Made by a program: the position numbers and the translations under genes
Shown here: positions 51,569 to 62,051 of the stretch, one piece after another
Layout of the letters: each line of letters starts with the position of its first letter
Position numbering within the stretch: the stretch's first letter is position 1
The notes under the pieces: model-generated
Seen by the model: the letters and a program-made list of their open reading frames with translations, nothing else
Told to the model about the DNA's origin: nothing
The model's database searches: none
Assembly (NCBI GenBank): GCA_044223995.1
Contig: JBGALE010000002.1
Span: 930,001-994,000, forward strand
Source of the DNA: JACMLD01 sp044223995
Lineage (GTDB): Bacteria; Bacteroidota; Bacteroidia; Chitinophagales; Chitinophagaceae
Direction: 5' to 3'
DNA: 64,000 nt

Positions 51569-52657
51569 TTATTTTTTTGCCACTACTGTTCCCGCGGGCG
51601 CAGTAGCTGTTGTTTTCGCTGAATCAACTGCTGGTTTTGGCATTTTATCCAATACTGCCGTTTGGTATTTTGGTTTTTGAGAAATCATCCAGGCATCAAA
51701 TTCTGCCTGTGTTACCACGTCTACAATCCCCCGCATGGAATAGTGACCCTTACCACACATCTGATCGCAGGAGATTTCATATACAAAATCAGGATTGTGT
51801 GTTTTCTCCTTCATCTCTTTGGTAGTAAACTTTGGAGTAAACCACATAGTTGTTGGTGTTCCGGGCACAGCATCCATCTTCATGCGGAAATGCACCAGGC
51901 CCACATCGTGTACCACGTCCCTTGAACCAATAATTAATTTTACGGGTTTATTGACGACCAGCACTAATTTTTGATCGCTTACAATATCATCCTGTGCTGC
52001 CTTATCAGCTTTCAGGTTGAGCGCGGGAACATCTTCCCAAATCAACCCGAGTGAATTATCATCCTTATCGCTGATGTTCTTATAATATTTTTTTCCAAAT
52101 ACACCGTCCTTACCGGGATAGCGGTACAACCAGTTGAATTGTTTTCCGGTCACTTCCACCACCATTGAATCCTTGGGAGGATCGCCGGTTATCTTAAACC
52201 AGTAAAACAGACCAAAGCCTACCAGTACTGTCAGGAATATGGCAGGAACAACGGTCCAGATCAATTCTAGTTTGTTGTTATGTGGCAGGTAGAGCGCCTT
52301 TCTTTTTTCAGAATACTGGTATTTAAAAGCAAACCAGAACAGCAGGATTTGAGTCAGAAAGAATACAAAACCGGTAATAGCCAGCGTGATGTACAGCATC
52401 TTGTCAATCTTTTCTCCGTGGTCAGATGCTGCTTCGCCCAAAATTTTTCCGCTAAACAATTCGTTGCACCAGTATACACCAATCAGGCCGCCTACCAGGA
52501 ACAGGATCAACAGGAATCCATTGACGCGGTTGTTCTGTTCAAAGGTTTTCTTTTCGCCTTTTAATACGCCCACATACTCACTTGCCTTCGCAATCTGAAA
52601 CGTAATAAGAAACCCCAACAACAAAATCGCTATTATAAATATGGTTGTGACTGACAT
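51569..52657 (-). CDS. ctaC: Cytochrome c oxidase subunit II
   Basis: 362 residues: three hydrophobic segments near the N-terminus (one more than usual), a beta-barrel, and the CuA site: His in DVVHDVGLVHFRM and CDQMCGKGHYSM. In the usual CxExC motif the Glu (a backbone CuA ligand and Mg ligand) is Gln here. No heme c domain follows, only a short Ala/Thr-rich tail. Electrons therefore arrive from a separate cytochrome c, plausibly the ActE subunit next door. Confidence 0.93.
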   Translation of the reverse strand: MSVTTIFIIAILLLGFLITFQIAKASEYVGVLKGEKKTFEQNNRVNGFLLILFLVGGLIGVYWCNELFSGKILGEAASDHGEKIDKMLYITLAITGFVFFLTQILLFWFAFKYQYSEKRKALYLPHNNKLELIWTVVPAIFLTVLVGFGLFYWFKITGDPPKDSMVVEVTGKQFNWLYRYPGKDGVFGKKYYKNISDKDDNSLGLIWEDVPALNLKADKAAQDDIVSDQKLVLVVNKPVKLIIGSRDVVHDVGLVHFRMKMDAVPGTPTTMWFTPKFTTKEMKEKTHNPDFVYEISCDQMCGKGHYSMRGIVDVVTQAEFDAWMISQKPKYQTAVLDKMPKPAVDSAKTTATAPAGTVVAKK

Positions 52658-52713
52658 AACCGCTTAAAAATTTATACAATGTTTTAAAATAGTTTTTCCT
52701 GCAGGTCCTTGTA

Positions 52714-53961
52714 TTATGTATGGTGAATAATGCTTTCTTTTATAAATGGATGGTTCTTTGCTACCAGCGGCGCCTTGGTCAATGCTCGCCCGGTGGAGAA
52801 AAGGATCAACCCTACAAATCCCGCCGCAATACCAAAGTCGAATAAATTCATTGGTATATGCGTTTGACCGCTTGCATCTTTTGTCAAAGCAGGGAACACC
52901 ATTTGATAAAAATCCAGCCAGTGACCAAAAATGATAAGTACTGCCAGGAAAGTCATGGTGGTATAATTCCGCTTCGAACTTCTTCTCATCAGCAACAGCA
53001 GCGGACAAAGGAAATTGATAATAAGGTTCAGGAAGAAAATGCCCTTGAACCCGTTTGATTTTTCGTGGTTACCAATCCTGTCCACAAAGTAGATGGTTTC
53101 TTCCGGTTGGTTGGAGTACCAAATCAACATATACTGGGAGAACCAGAGATAGGTCCAGAATACAGAAAAGGCAAACATAAATTTTCCCAAATCGTGCAGG
53201 TGTTCTTCATTGACCAGTTCGAGGTATCCCAGATTTTTAAGATAGATAACAAACAATGTAATCAATGCCATACCTGCTACAAATGTGCTGGCGAAAGTGT
53301 ACCAGCTATACATGGTGGAATACCAGTGTGCATCGATACTCATCAGCCACAACCAGGGAATGGTGGATGCTACCGTTAAAGCGAACCATACTATAAACAG
53401 GGAAGCCCATACGGTATTCTTAAAAATATATTTCTTTCCTTCTGCTGCATTGGGTAATGGATTTTCATCCAGCTCGCGGGATAGCTGGCGCATTTTATAA
53501 CCCAGCACTATCCAGAGACCAATGGTAAGGATGGTCCAAACCGTAAAGAAAGTTGAATTCAGAAAAATGCTTTTACCTTTTAATATTTTATCATCGCCGG
53601 GTGTCAGCCAGTGATAAATATGGTGCTGATGTCCCATTATCAATGCCATCAATACCACGAGTGCAATAACTCCCAATGGAATAACCGCCACTGAAATAGC
53701 TTCTGATACACGGCGAAAAGCCATTTGCCAGCCGCCCATTGCCAGCGTGGTAGCACAAATAAAGAACATGGCTGCATTTACTACCAGCAAAAAGTAAACG
53801 CTGTTTTGCAACAATGTGCCCCAGAACCTTGCCTGGTGCTCTTCATCTCCGCGGCCATACAGGAAAAAACCTACGAGCAATGAAACAACACCCACACCCA
53901 TCAGGGCCATTGACCAGGTTTTGAACCGTGCGGGAACTTCAAATTGTTCTTTAAATGACAT
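52714..53961 (-). CDS. actF: Alternative complex III subunit ActF
   Basis: 415 residues with ten hydrophobic segments. ActC and ActF are paralogous to NrfD. Within the membrane part, LWFSQYMLIWYSNQPEETIYF and IFFLNLIINFLCPLLLLMRR are typical ActF stretches. It is part of the menaquinol:cytochrome c oxidoreductase. Spacing to actE is 42 bp and to subunit II 56 bp. Confidence 0.9.
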   Translation of the reverse strand: MSFKEQFEVPARFKTWSMALMGVGVVSLLVGFFLYGRGDEEHQARFWGTLLQNSVYFLLVVNAAMFFICATTLAMGGWQMAFRRVSEAISVAVIPLGVIALVVLMALIMGHQHHIYHWLTPGDDKILKGKSIFLNSTFFTVWTILTIGLWIVLGYKMRQLSRELDENPLPNAAEGKKYIFKNTVWASLFIVWFALTVASTIPWLWLMSIDAHWYSTMYSWYTFASTFVAGMALITLFVIYLKNLGYLELVNEEHLHDLGKFMFAFSVFWTYLWFSQYMLIWYSNQPEETIYFVDRIGNHEKSNGFKGIFFLNLIINFLCPLLLLMRRSSKRNYTTMTFLAVLIIFGHWLDFYQMVFPALTKDASGQTHIPMNLFDFGIAAGFVGLILFSTGRALTKAPLVAKNHPFIKESIIHHT

Positions 53962-54003
53962 TCTCTAAAAATTTAAATCGTATAATCTGAATAACAATGC
54001 TGT

Positions 54004-54663
54004 TTATTTTTTTGCAGCAGATGAATCTGCTTTTGCTGCAGTGGTTGTCGCTGCAGTTGCTTCAGGCTGCTTTACAGCCGCCTGTTTTGACTTAATAAAG
54101 CTAACAATCATCCAGCGCTGCTTTGGATTTACCTGCGATGCATAACTGCCCATCATGTTTTTTCCATAAGTAATGGAGTGGAACATGGTCCCTTCTGCCA
54201 TGGCGAAATATTTACCGCCACCCGCTGCCGGATCAATAAAATTAGCCGGCGCCTGTGCAAACGGCCCCTGGCCTCCTTTATAAAGTGGCCCATTACCATC
54301 GAGTTTCTGTCCGTGGCAAATACCGCAATTCACTAAGTATAACCTTTCTGCTTCCACCATTTGCAGGGAATCCAGCGGGCCTAATGGATTTTTATAATTA
54401 CCGGACAGATTATAAGTACCGGTGGTGTCTTTCAGCATTTCATAGTGCACGTCGTCACCTCTTTTAACCGTACCGGCAACAGGTGTGGCATTATAAAATA
54501 TACCTGAATCTTTCAGCCTGCTGTGATCGGAATAAGTTTCCACCGCCACGCTGTACGCCATATCGGGCATGTACACACGATTGGGCTCACGTTTAACTTC
54601 GCTGCAGCTTTGCACGAGGATAACTACTATTATGATGCTTGCTATGATGGATAATTTCTTCAT
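54004..54663 (-). CDS. actE: Alternative complex III subunit ActE, monoheme cytochrome c lipoprotein
   Basis: 219 residues. Lipobox VQSC (Cys ~20), one heme c motif CGICHGQKLDGNGPLYKGGQGP and a distal Met in the MFHSITYGKNMMGSYASQV region; the Ala/Thr-rich C-terminal tail is a low-complexity linker. It carries electrons out of the complex to the oxidase CuA centre. Confidence 0.92.
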   Translation of the reverse strand: MKKLSIIASIIIVVILVQSCSEVKREPNRVYMPDMAYSVAVETYSDHSRLKDSGIFYNATPVAGTVKRGDDVHYEMLKDTTGTYNLSGNYKNPLGPLDSLQMVEAERLYLVNCGICHGQKLDGNGPLYKGGQGPFAQAPANFIDPAAGGGKYFAMAEGTMFHSITYGKNMMGSYASQVNPKQRWMIVSFIKSKQAAVKQPEATAATTTAAKADSSAAKK

Positions 54664-54691
54664 CTGTATTTAAGATAAATATCGTTTCTAA

Positions 54692-55285
54692 TTATGCTGC
54701 CGGGTTTGCTTCCCTTACTTCAAATGGTTTGGTATCCCTGTCGTACCTGCCCAGCCACCAGCCTGTTTCTGCTTCCTGTACACTTACTTCTTTTGCTCCA
54801 TTGCTTTGCAGGAAAGAAGACAGCTCCGATTCATTGGTTTTTTCGGTACACTCAATCACCATCACAAAAAGATCGTCTGTCGCCCTCAAATGAAAATGGT
54901 GTTTTTTTACAAAAGGCGCCATCTGGCAGAGGTAACAAAAAGTGAGCACCATACCTACTGCTGAAAAAAGCACCGTCAGCTCAAACATGATGGGTACCCA
55001 TGCCGGCAAGGCAAAATGCGGTTTACCACCGATATTTAAAGGCCAATCTTTGGTAAATACCCAACTGATAAAGGAAAGAGCAGTAGCAGTACCTGTAATG
55101 GCATAAATGAAACCGGCAGTATGCAGACTGGTGTCGCGCAATCCCATTGCCTTATCAAGGCCATGAATAGGAAACGGTGTGTATACATCGTGAATCTTAT
55201 ATCCTTTTTTACGGACATTCTTCACGCCTGCAAACAATGTTGTTTCATCATCAAAACAGCCTACTACAAATTTTTTTACAGACAT
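54692..55285 (-). CDS. actD: Alternative complex III subunit ActD (DUF3341)
   Basis: 198 residues from the ATG at 55285. Start KKFVVGCFDDETTLFAGVKNVRKKGYKIHDVYTPFPIHGLDKAMG is the DUF3341 signature, followed by two hydrophobic segments and a periplasmic or cytosolic C-terminal part. Structural subunit of the complex. Confidence 0.92.
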   Translation of the reverse strand: MSVKKFVVGCFDDETTLFAGVKNVRKKGYKIHDVYTPFPIHGLDKAMGLRDTSLHTAGFIYAITGTATALSFISWVFTKDWPLNIGGKPHFALPAWVPIMFELTVLFSAVGMVLTFCYLCQMAPFVKKHHFHLRATDDLFVMVIECTEKTNESELSSFLQSNGAKEVSVQEAETGWWLGRYDRDTKPFEVREANPAA

Positions 55286-55350
55286 AATTGAACAATTCAA
55301 TAGTTAACACTCAAAAGATCCTGTTCTGAATTTATTTTTAATCAGTTTTA

Positions 55351-56802
55351 TTATGCTCCGTGATCGTGTGCATGGTCATGCATAAACGCATCTGCCGTCT
55401 GTGCATCCAATGCTCCCATATTTTCTTTAAAGCTTTCACCACTTCTCTTCAGGATATGTTTAATCTCCGCCAGTGCAATGACCGGGAAGAATTTTGCAAA
55501 CAGGAAATAACAGGTAAAGAACAAACCAAATGTTCCGAGATAAAATCCTACCTCGAAAATACTGGGTGCATAATACGTACTCCAGCTACTCGGAAGGTAA
55601 TCGCGGTATACAGAAGTAACGATGATCACAAATCGTTCAAACCACATACCCACGTTTACCAGGATACTCATAAAGAAGGTGAGTAAAATATTCCTTCTCA
55701 GTTTTTTGAACCAGAATACCTGCGGGCTGAGTACGTTACAACCCATCATGATATAGTAACTCCATGCATAAGGCGTTGTCAAATCCCACCTGTTTCTAAA
55801 GGCTGCTGCCTCGTAGGGGTTTTGACCATACCAGGAAATGAACAACTCTGTTATATAAGCCACGCCCACAATAGAGCCTGTCAGTACAATAACCTTATTC
55901 ATTACCTCAATATGCTCCATCGTAATGTAATCCTCCAGTTTCAACACCTTCCTGGTAACGATCAACAGTGTTTGCACCATGGCAAACCCTGAGAATATCG
56001 CACCCGCCACGAAATAAGGAGGGAAGATGGTAGTATGCCATCCGGGAACGATAGAAGTTGCGAAGTCAAAGGATACTATCGTGTGTACCGACAATACCAG
56101 TGGTGTACTCAAACCAGCCAACACCAGTGATAAACTTTCATGACGCTGCCAGTGTTTGGTAGAACCTGTCCATCCAAAACTGAGCAAACCATACATGAAC
56201 TTTCTCCATTTCAGTTTTGCACGGTCACGTACACTGGCCAAATCCGGCAAGAGACCGCTGTACCAGAACAATAATGAAACAGTGAAATATGTAGAGATGG
56301 CAAATACGTCCCAAAGCAATGGAGAGTTGAAGTTAACCCACAAAGGACCGCGTGTATTTGGGTATGGCAATACAAAGAAAGCCATCCATACACGACCCAT
56401 ATGCCAGATGGGAAACTGGCCCGCGCACATTACCGCAAAGATGGTCATCGCTTCAGCCGCACGGTTTACACCCGTTCTCCAACCCTGGCGAAACAACAAA
56501 AGAATCGCAGAAATCAATGTACCCGCGTGACCAATACCGACCCACCAAACGAAGTTGGTGATATCCCAACCCCAACCGATGGTCTTATTCAGGTTCCACT
56601 GACCGACCCCATAGGTAACCTCCATTGTCACAGAGAATATACCAAAGCACAGCAGGCCGACGGAAATAATAAAACCAATGTACCAAAGTACACTTGGCTT
56701 CATTTCTATCGGGCGTATGATATCTTCTGTTACCTGGTGGTAAGTTTTAGTACCCGTTACTAATGGTTCACGAACCTGGGATTCATATCTGAGTAATGAC
56801 AT
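55351..56802 (-). CDS. actC: Alternative complex III subunit ActC (NrfD-like quinol-binding)
   Basis: 483 residues, ten hydrophobic segments, NrfD family. FAVMCAGQFPIWHMGRVW, VHTIVSFDFATSIVPGWHTTIFPPYFVAGAIFSG and MGCNVLSPQVFW are the conserved ActC regions. It holds the quinol site on the periplasmic side. A His/Asp-rich tail (MHDHAHDHGA) ends it. Confidence 0.93.
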   Translation of the reverse strand: MSLLRYESQVREPLVTGTKTYHQVTEDIIRPIEMKPSVLWYIGFIISVGLLCFGIFSVTMEVTYGVGQWNLNKTIGWGWDITNFVWWVGIGHAGTLISAILLLFRQGWRTGVNRAAEAMTIFAVMCAGQFPIWHMGRVWMAFFVLPYPNTRGPLWVNFNSPLLWDVFAISTYFTVSLLFWYSGLLPDLASVRDRAKLKWRKFMYGLLSFGWTGSTKHWQRHESLSLVLAGLSTPLVLSVHTIVSFDFATSIVPGWHTTIFPPYFVAGAIFSGFAMVQTLLIVTRKVLKLEDYITMEHIEVMNKVIVLTGSIVGVAYITELFISWYGQNPYEAAAFRNRWDLTTPYAWSYYIMMGCNVLSPQVFWFKKLRRNILLTFFMSILVNVGMWFERFVIIVTSVYRDYLPSSWSTYYAPSIFEVGFYLGTFGLFFTCYFLFAKFFPVIALAEIKHILKRSGESFKENMGALDAQTADAFMHDHAHDHGA

Positions 56803-56918
56803 AATCTTAAGCTGTTGGCCAATGGTTTGAACTCACCGGCTGATTATTTTATAAAATGAACTTTCGATTCTCTTTTTATCAAACCTGCATACCTGCAGCA
56901 GGTAACCCATCATGTCAG

Positions 56919-59900
56919 TTATGCATGCGTCTTTTCTTCCTTATTCTCCACCTTTTGCTCTTCTTCCTTTGGCAATCCAATGGCAACTTCTGTATTGCGC
57001 ACTTTTGCCAGGTAATTAATATTCGGCAACACGTGTAATTGCTCCAGTGAATAAAACAGGCGGTGTGTATTGTCACGACGCACGGTACTTACCTCACTGT
57101 CTTTATTATTTACATTACCAAACACAATGGCATTGGCAGAGCAGGCCTGCTGACAAGCTGTCTTCACATCGCTGTCGGCCAGTGTCCTGTTTTCTTTTTT
57201 CGCTTTCAGCTTTCCTTCCTGCAGGCGCTGTACGCAGAAAGAACATTTTTCAATCACACCACGGCTGCGTACCGTAACATCCGGGTTCAGCACCATCCTG
57301 GTTAAATCATCGTTCATCATGTGAACGGTATCATCCAGGTGGCCTACCATTACCTGATCCTGGTTGTTCGGGAAGCTGTCTGCACCGGTATAATCGGCCC
57401 AGTTGAAGCGGCGAACTTTATAAGGACAGTTGTTGGCACAATACCTTGTACCGATACAACGGTTATATGTCATCTGGTTCAATCCTTCACTGCTGTGGTT
57501 GGTAGCAGCAACCGGACAAACGTTTTCGCAGGGAGCATTGTCGCAATGCTGGCAAAGCATTGGCTGGAAAATCGTTTGAATGCTGTCGGCATCACTGGGA
57601 TCGCCACTGAAATAACGGTCAATGCGCAACCATGCCATATCATGATAACGGAGCACTTCACTTTTACCAACCACTGCCACATTGTTTTCTGCCGTACAGG
57701 CTACCACGCAGGCGCCACAACCAAAACAACTGTTTAAATCGATGCTCATGCCCCATTTGATGCCGGGCTTATCGTAGTAGGGATAAATGGTACCCTGCTT
57801 GTCATAATTTTCCAAACCGCCCCATGGCTTCAGTTCCTTTGCCCTGTCATCGAGTATTTCGGTTGGTTTCTTTTTAAAATCTTCGAGGGTTACTTCTTTT
57901 ACTGCCTCTACGCGTCCCTCGTAAGAACTGTGTGTTTGGCTTTGGGCAATTTTATAGGGAGCTTCGTTTGATTTTTCAATACTGACATCTGAAATATTCC
58001 AATCGGTACCGGTAGCCAATTGGTAGGCATTTTTACCAGCACCTACTGTTGCACGTCCTGCACTGGCAATTCTTCCATAACCAACGGCGATACCAATGGT
58101 ATTTGGTTCCAGTCCCGGCACAATCAATGCAGGCAGTGAAATTTGCTTGTTGCCCACCTTGACATTTACCACCGCTTTGCCGGGGTTCACTTCGTAATCA
58201 TTCGCTTTCTTAACCTGGTTCTTATCCATCAAATCCACACCCAGTAATTCCTTGCCGAGTGACGGGGATATCATTACATAATTGTCCCAGGTAGCTTTTG
58301 TCACCGGGTCCGGCATTTCCAGCAACCATGGGTTGTTTGCCTGGCGGCCATCACCGAATATGGCTTTCTGGTACAATACCAGTTCGTATTTTCCGCCTTT
58401 CTTCGCACTGCTGACTGCACTCACTGCTTCTGCAAGTTTTGCATTGCTGAATGAAGCACCACCAGCAGCAGCTTCTGTTTCTACCACACCATTCATCAGT
58501 GCTTTTACATACGCCTCTTCACCACCCAGTTTTCCCACCCAGTATTGTTTAAAATAGTCATGGTATGCAGTGGTGCTGCCACTCCATTTCAGGAGGGTAT
58601 CCTGCAACTGGCGTGTTTTGAACAAAGGATTGATCGTTGGCTGGCTAAAACTAAAATAGCCAGGTTTTACCTCTGCATCACCCCAGCTTTCCAGGTAATG
58701 GTGTGCGGGTAAAACATATTTGCAGTTTGACGTTGTTTCATCCATTCTTTCATTGAATGAAACAGATACTTTTACTTTCTTTAATGCTGCGGTAAACTTG
58801 TCTGCATCAAAATAATCGTACGATGGATTGGCATCAAAAATAAGCAATGCGCCTACTTTTCCTGCTTCCATATCTGCCACCAGTGTTGCCATATCGCTGT
58901 CAACACCCTGCTTTGTTTGCAAGGGGCTTGACCAGTTGATAGTAGTGCCATTGGCACCCAGCGCTTCATTGATGGCGTTTACAATAACCTGTACATTCAT
59001 GTTATTGCTTCCGCTTACTACCAGGGAAGCACCTTTATTGGCGAGTAAATCTTTTGCTGCTTTTTCAATTCCTTTTTTCACTTTATCACTTACACCACTT
59101 ACCGCCTGGCCGTTGATGGCATTCAGCAATGCTGCAGCCACTGCACCTGCTTCAGAAGGTTTGTGTGTATATCGTTCGTCTGCATTGGCACCAGTCATGC
59201 TCATCAGGCTTTCAAACTGGTAATGCTTGTTCATTTCGGGGTTCTTCTCATCAATCTTGCGGCCGGCAGCATATCCTTTTTGGTATTCTACCGTGCTGAG
59301 CCATGTACCCAGGAAATCAGCACCCAGGCTTACAATAACTTTTGCCTTCTCGAAATGATAAGAAGGAATCGCTTTTTTGCCATAGGTGGCTTCATTGGCC
59401 TGCAATATGCCGCTGTATGAAATACCATCGTATTGAACATGGCGGCTGCCGGGATATTTTGCTAAAAATTCAGCAATGATTTGTTTGGTAGTGGGTGAAG
59501 TAATGGTAGGGGTTAACAACACAACAGAAGCGCCATTGATGGCATCGCCTACCATTTTGTCAAATTGTTCCAGTGTACTTACTTCTTTGCCGTCTGCCAT
59601 CGGGTGACGCAAACGCGCGGTATCATACAGATCGAGCACAGAAGCCTGTACACGTGCAGTCGTTCCGCCTTTGGAGAAAAGAGAAAGATCGTTTCCTTCT
59701 ATTTTTATCGGGCGGCCATCCCTTACTTTCGCTACAACAGGAATGACATCGCTGCCGGAAACAAAGGTGGTCGCATAATAATTGGCGATACCTGGAACAA
59801 GATCCTGTGGTTTGTTGACGTAAGGAATTACTTTTCTTACCGGCACCTGGCAACCGGCAGCAATGGCTGCGGCAGCAGTGCTGAATCCTACATATTTTAA

Positions 59901-60047
59901 AAAGTCTCTGCGGGGAGTTTTGGCATCAGCGATGCTTTCCATTCCTTCAAACGGCAGCTCTTCACGAAATTCGTCTTTCGCCTGTTCCTGAAAAGATGCT
60001 GAGTTGTTGAACTCACCGAAATTCTGCCAGTACTTTTTTTGCTCCAT
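56919..60047 (-). CDS. actB: Alternative complex III subunit ActB (iron-sulfur, molybdopterin-oxidoreductase-like)
   Basis: 1042 residues. A Tat-variant signal (RRDFLKYVGFSTAAAAIAAGC) lies near residue 47. A molybdopterin-oxidoreductase-like part without cofactor-binding Cys covers ~90-740. The C-terminal ferredoxin-like part has four Cys motifs (CFGCGACVVAC, CQHCDNAPCENVC, CIGTRYCANNC, CSFCVQRLQ ... CQQAC), typical of three [4Fe-4S] and one [3Fe-4S] cluster. It passes electrons from the quinol site to the hemes of ActA. Confidence 0.95.
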   Translation of the reverse strand: MEQKKYWQNFGEFNNSASFQEQAKDEFREELPFEGMESIADAKTPRRDFLKYVGFSTAAAAIAAGCQVPVRKVIPYVNKPQDLVPGIANYYATTFVSGSDVIPVVAKVRDGRPIKIEGNDLSLFSKGGTTARVQASVLDLYDTARLRHPMADGKEVSTLEQFDKMVGDAINGASVVLLTPTITSPTTKQIIAEFLAKYPGSRHVQYDGISYSGILQANEATYGKKAIPSYHFEKAKVIVSLGADFLGTWLSTVEYQKGYAAGRKIDEKNPEMNKHYQFESLMSMTGANADERYTHKPSEAGAVAAALLNAINGQAVSGVSDKVKKGIEKAAKDLLANKGASLVVSGSNNMNVQVIVNAINEALGANGTTINWSSPLQTKQGVDSDMATLVADMEAGKVGALLIFDANPSYDYFDADKFTAALKKVKVSVSFNERMDETTSNCKYVLPAHHYLESWGDAEVKPGYFSFSQPTINPLFKTRQLQDTLLKWSGSTTAYHDYFKQYWVGKLGGEEAYVKALMNGVVETEAAAGGASFSNAKLAEAVSAVSSAKKGGKYELVLYQKAIFGDGRQANNPWLLEMPDPVTKATWDNYVMISPSLGKELLGVDLMDKNQVKKANDYEVNPGKAVVNVKVGNKQISLPALIVPGLEPNTIGIAVGYGRIASAGRATVGAGKNAYQLATGTDWNISDVSIEKSNEAPYKIAQSQTHSSYEGRVEAVKEVTLEDFKKKPTEILDDRAKELKPWGGLENYDKQGTIYPYYDKPGIKWGMSIDLNSCFGCGACVVACTAENNVAVVGKSEVLRYHDMAWLRIDRYFSGDPSDADSIQTIFQPMLCQHCDNAPCENVCPVAATNHSSEGLNQMTYNRCIGTRYCANNCPYKVRRFNWADYTGADSFPNNQDQVMVGHLDDTVHMMNDDLTRMVLNPDVTVRSRGVIEKCSFCVQRLQEGKLKAKKENRTLADSDVKTACQQACSANAIVFGNVNNKDSEVSTVRRDNTHRLFYSLEQLHVLPNINYLAKVRNTEVAIGLPKEEEQKVENKEEKTHA

Positions 60048-60147
60048 TATTTCAATTTGACAAATTTGAAAATTACAACGGTAAACAGGCCGGGAAAAAG
60101 CAATTAGTTTTGATGCTTAGCTTTCGGTTCCGAACCGCCGGAAATAT

Positions 60148-61401
60148 TTAATAGTGACATTTTTGGCACTCTGTTCCACCAATCATTTCTACAGTGACGC
60201 TATCTACTTTTTTATTCTTGATATCGTTATGAAATTTCTCATAAATGCTGTAGAACTTGTTTCCCTCACCAGTTTCAGGATTGTAGAAGTTTACCTTGCT
60301 CTCGCGGTGGCAGTTGATACACCAGCCCATGCTCAAATCGGCAAACTGTTTTACTTCTCCCATTTCCTGGATGGGGCCATGGCAGGTTTGACATTGTACC
60401 TTTCCTGCGCGTGTATGCTGTGAGTGGTTAAAATAAACATGATCAGGCAGGTTGTGAATTTTAACCCATTCGATGGGTTGTTCCTGTCCTGTATATTTTT
60501 TTGCGGTGGGATCCCAACCGGTGGCTTTGTAAATTTTTTGAATTTCCGCAGTACCATTGACTTCGGTTCCATCTTCACGGTATATTTTTTCACTGGCAGC
60601 GCTGTATTCGCTGATCGACATGTGACAATTCATACACACATTTAAGGAAGGCACGTTGGCATGTTTGCCTTCATAAGCACCACCATGACAGTATAAACAG
60701 CTTATCTGGTTGTTGCCCGCATGTACTTTATGTGAATAATAAATCGGTTGTTCGGGCTGATAATCTTTGTTGCGGCCCAGTCCAATCGCACCCTGTATGG
60801 TATAGTATCCGCCAATGATAAATAATATAACGGCAAAAGTGGCGATATAAGCTTTGTTGCGGTAGAATGGAACCGGCTCGCTGGCAGGTACGCCTTCTTT
60901 ATCGTCTGATAATTTTTTCAGGTTACTGTTAACCTGTAATAATATAAGTGTAATAACCGCGAGGATCAGGGTAAGGATACCATATAACAGTGAGTTATCA
61001 CTTTCAGGTACTTTGCTGCCACCGCCATCTGTTGGAACTGTAGGTGCCTTATACGTTTCAACATAATTAATAATGGCATCTATTTCTGCATCAGATAAAC
61101 CTGTAAACAGGTTCATCGCAGTTTTATTACGTGAATTATAAAGCTGGGTAAAATATTGATTGCCGGATGCCAGTACAGCCTGGTTATTTTTAATCCACGC
61201 GTGAAGGAGTTTTTTATCAGGAACACGTTGCGTAATTCCCTGGAGCGCCGGACCCGTTCCATCTTTGATCGGATGGTGGCAGGCCGCACAGTTATTCTGG
61301 AACAAAGCTTTTCCATCCTGGGCACTCACAACAAACGAAAAAACGGACAGAAAAAGGAAACTTAACAGGAACTTTTTTGCAGTCGGTCTATGATGAATCA
61401 T
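60148..61401 (-). CDS. actA: Alternative complex III subunit ActA with fused monoheme domain (six hemes)
   Basis: 417 residues. Signal peptide, then a monoheme cytochrome domain (CAACHHPIKDGTGPALQG near residue 35), a membrane segment (~140-160), and another (~190). The cytochrome c3-like multiheme domain has CLYCH, CMNCH, CQTCH, CINCH and CQKCH. Six CxxCH motifs in total, against five usual for the c3-like core, because of the extra N-terminal domain. First gene of the act operon. Confidence 0.93.
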   Translation of the reverse strand: MIHHRPTAKKFLLSFLFLSVFSFVVSAQDGKALFQNNCAACHHPIKDGTGPALQGITQRVPDKKLLHAWIKNNQAVLASGNQYFTQLYNSRNKTAMNLFTGLSDAEIDAIINYVETYKAPTVPTDGGGSKVPESDNSLLYGILTLILAVITLILLQVNSNLKKLSDDKEGVPASEPVPFYRNKAYIATFAVILFIIGGYYTIQGAIGLGRNKDYQPEQPIYYSHKVHAGNNQISCLYCHGGAYEGKHANVPSLNVCMNCHMSISEYSAASEKIYREDGTEVNGTAEIQKIYKATGWDPTAKKYTGQEQPIEWVKIHNLPDHVYFNHSQHTRAGKVQCQTCHGPIQEMGEVKQFADLSMGWCINCHRESKVNFYNPETGEGNKFYSIYEKFHNDIKNKKVDSVTVEMIGGTECQKCHY

Positions 61402-61636
61402 AAGCTCAAAGATATCGGGTGAAAATGTGGAAAAATCTCCTTAACCGGCTGCAAAAATAAGTCAGGATTTTAACAAAATATCAACAGGCCAGAAATTTTT
61501 TTTCCCGCATCTGGCGTGGGTTTCAGCCGATTGTGCAACCTTTTATTTGATTCATGTCATTATTTTGTCAACAGAATAGTTGTGATATAAATGAAGTTGG
61601 ATGCGATGCATTTTGCACACAACTTTGCGCAATTAT

Positions 61637-61951
61637 ATGTTTAAACGACTTCAGCAAAAATGGAAATTGAGCGGCTGGCAACTGTTCCTCGTCCTTTGCG
61701 TGTTCGCCATTACGGGCACCGCCACTGCTTATTTATCCAAAACCATCACGGGTTTGCTGGGTATGGAGGCCTCCAGCTTCTGGCTTTGGAAACTCCTGCT
61801 GCGGCTGGCTGTTTTGTTATTCGGCTACCAGGTTATTATATTAATTGTAGCCTTCTTTTTCGGACAGTTTCGCTTTTTCTGGAATTATGAAAAGAAAATA
61901 TGGCGCTGGTTTGGCCGCCTGTTTCGCAAAAAAGACCCAACACATAAGTAA
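61637..61951 (+). CDS. Small membrane protein (DUF6787-like)
   Basis: 104 residues from the ATG at 61637. Two hydrophobic segments (WQLFLVLCVFAITGTATAYLS and KLLLRLAVLLFGYQVIILIVAFFFG) between basic ends; ending FFWNYEKKIWRWFGRLF. It resembles the DUF6787 proteins of Bacteroidota (assignment from memory). Function unknown. A near-consensus -7 box (AACTTTG) is close to its start. Terminator at 62052. Confidence 0.7.
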   Translation: MFKRLQQKWKLSGWQLFLVLCVFAITGTATAYLSKTITGLLGMEASSFWLWKLLLRLAVLLFGYQVIILIVAFFFGQFRFFWNYEKKIWRWFGRLFRKKDPTHK

Positions 61952-62051
61952 TTAGCCTCTTAGAGCGCTAAGTGTTTGTTTATATGCCGCAATTTCGGTC
62001 ATACATATTAGTTATTACTACATACAAATTGATTTTAGGATCATAGAGACC

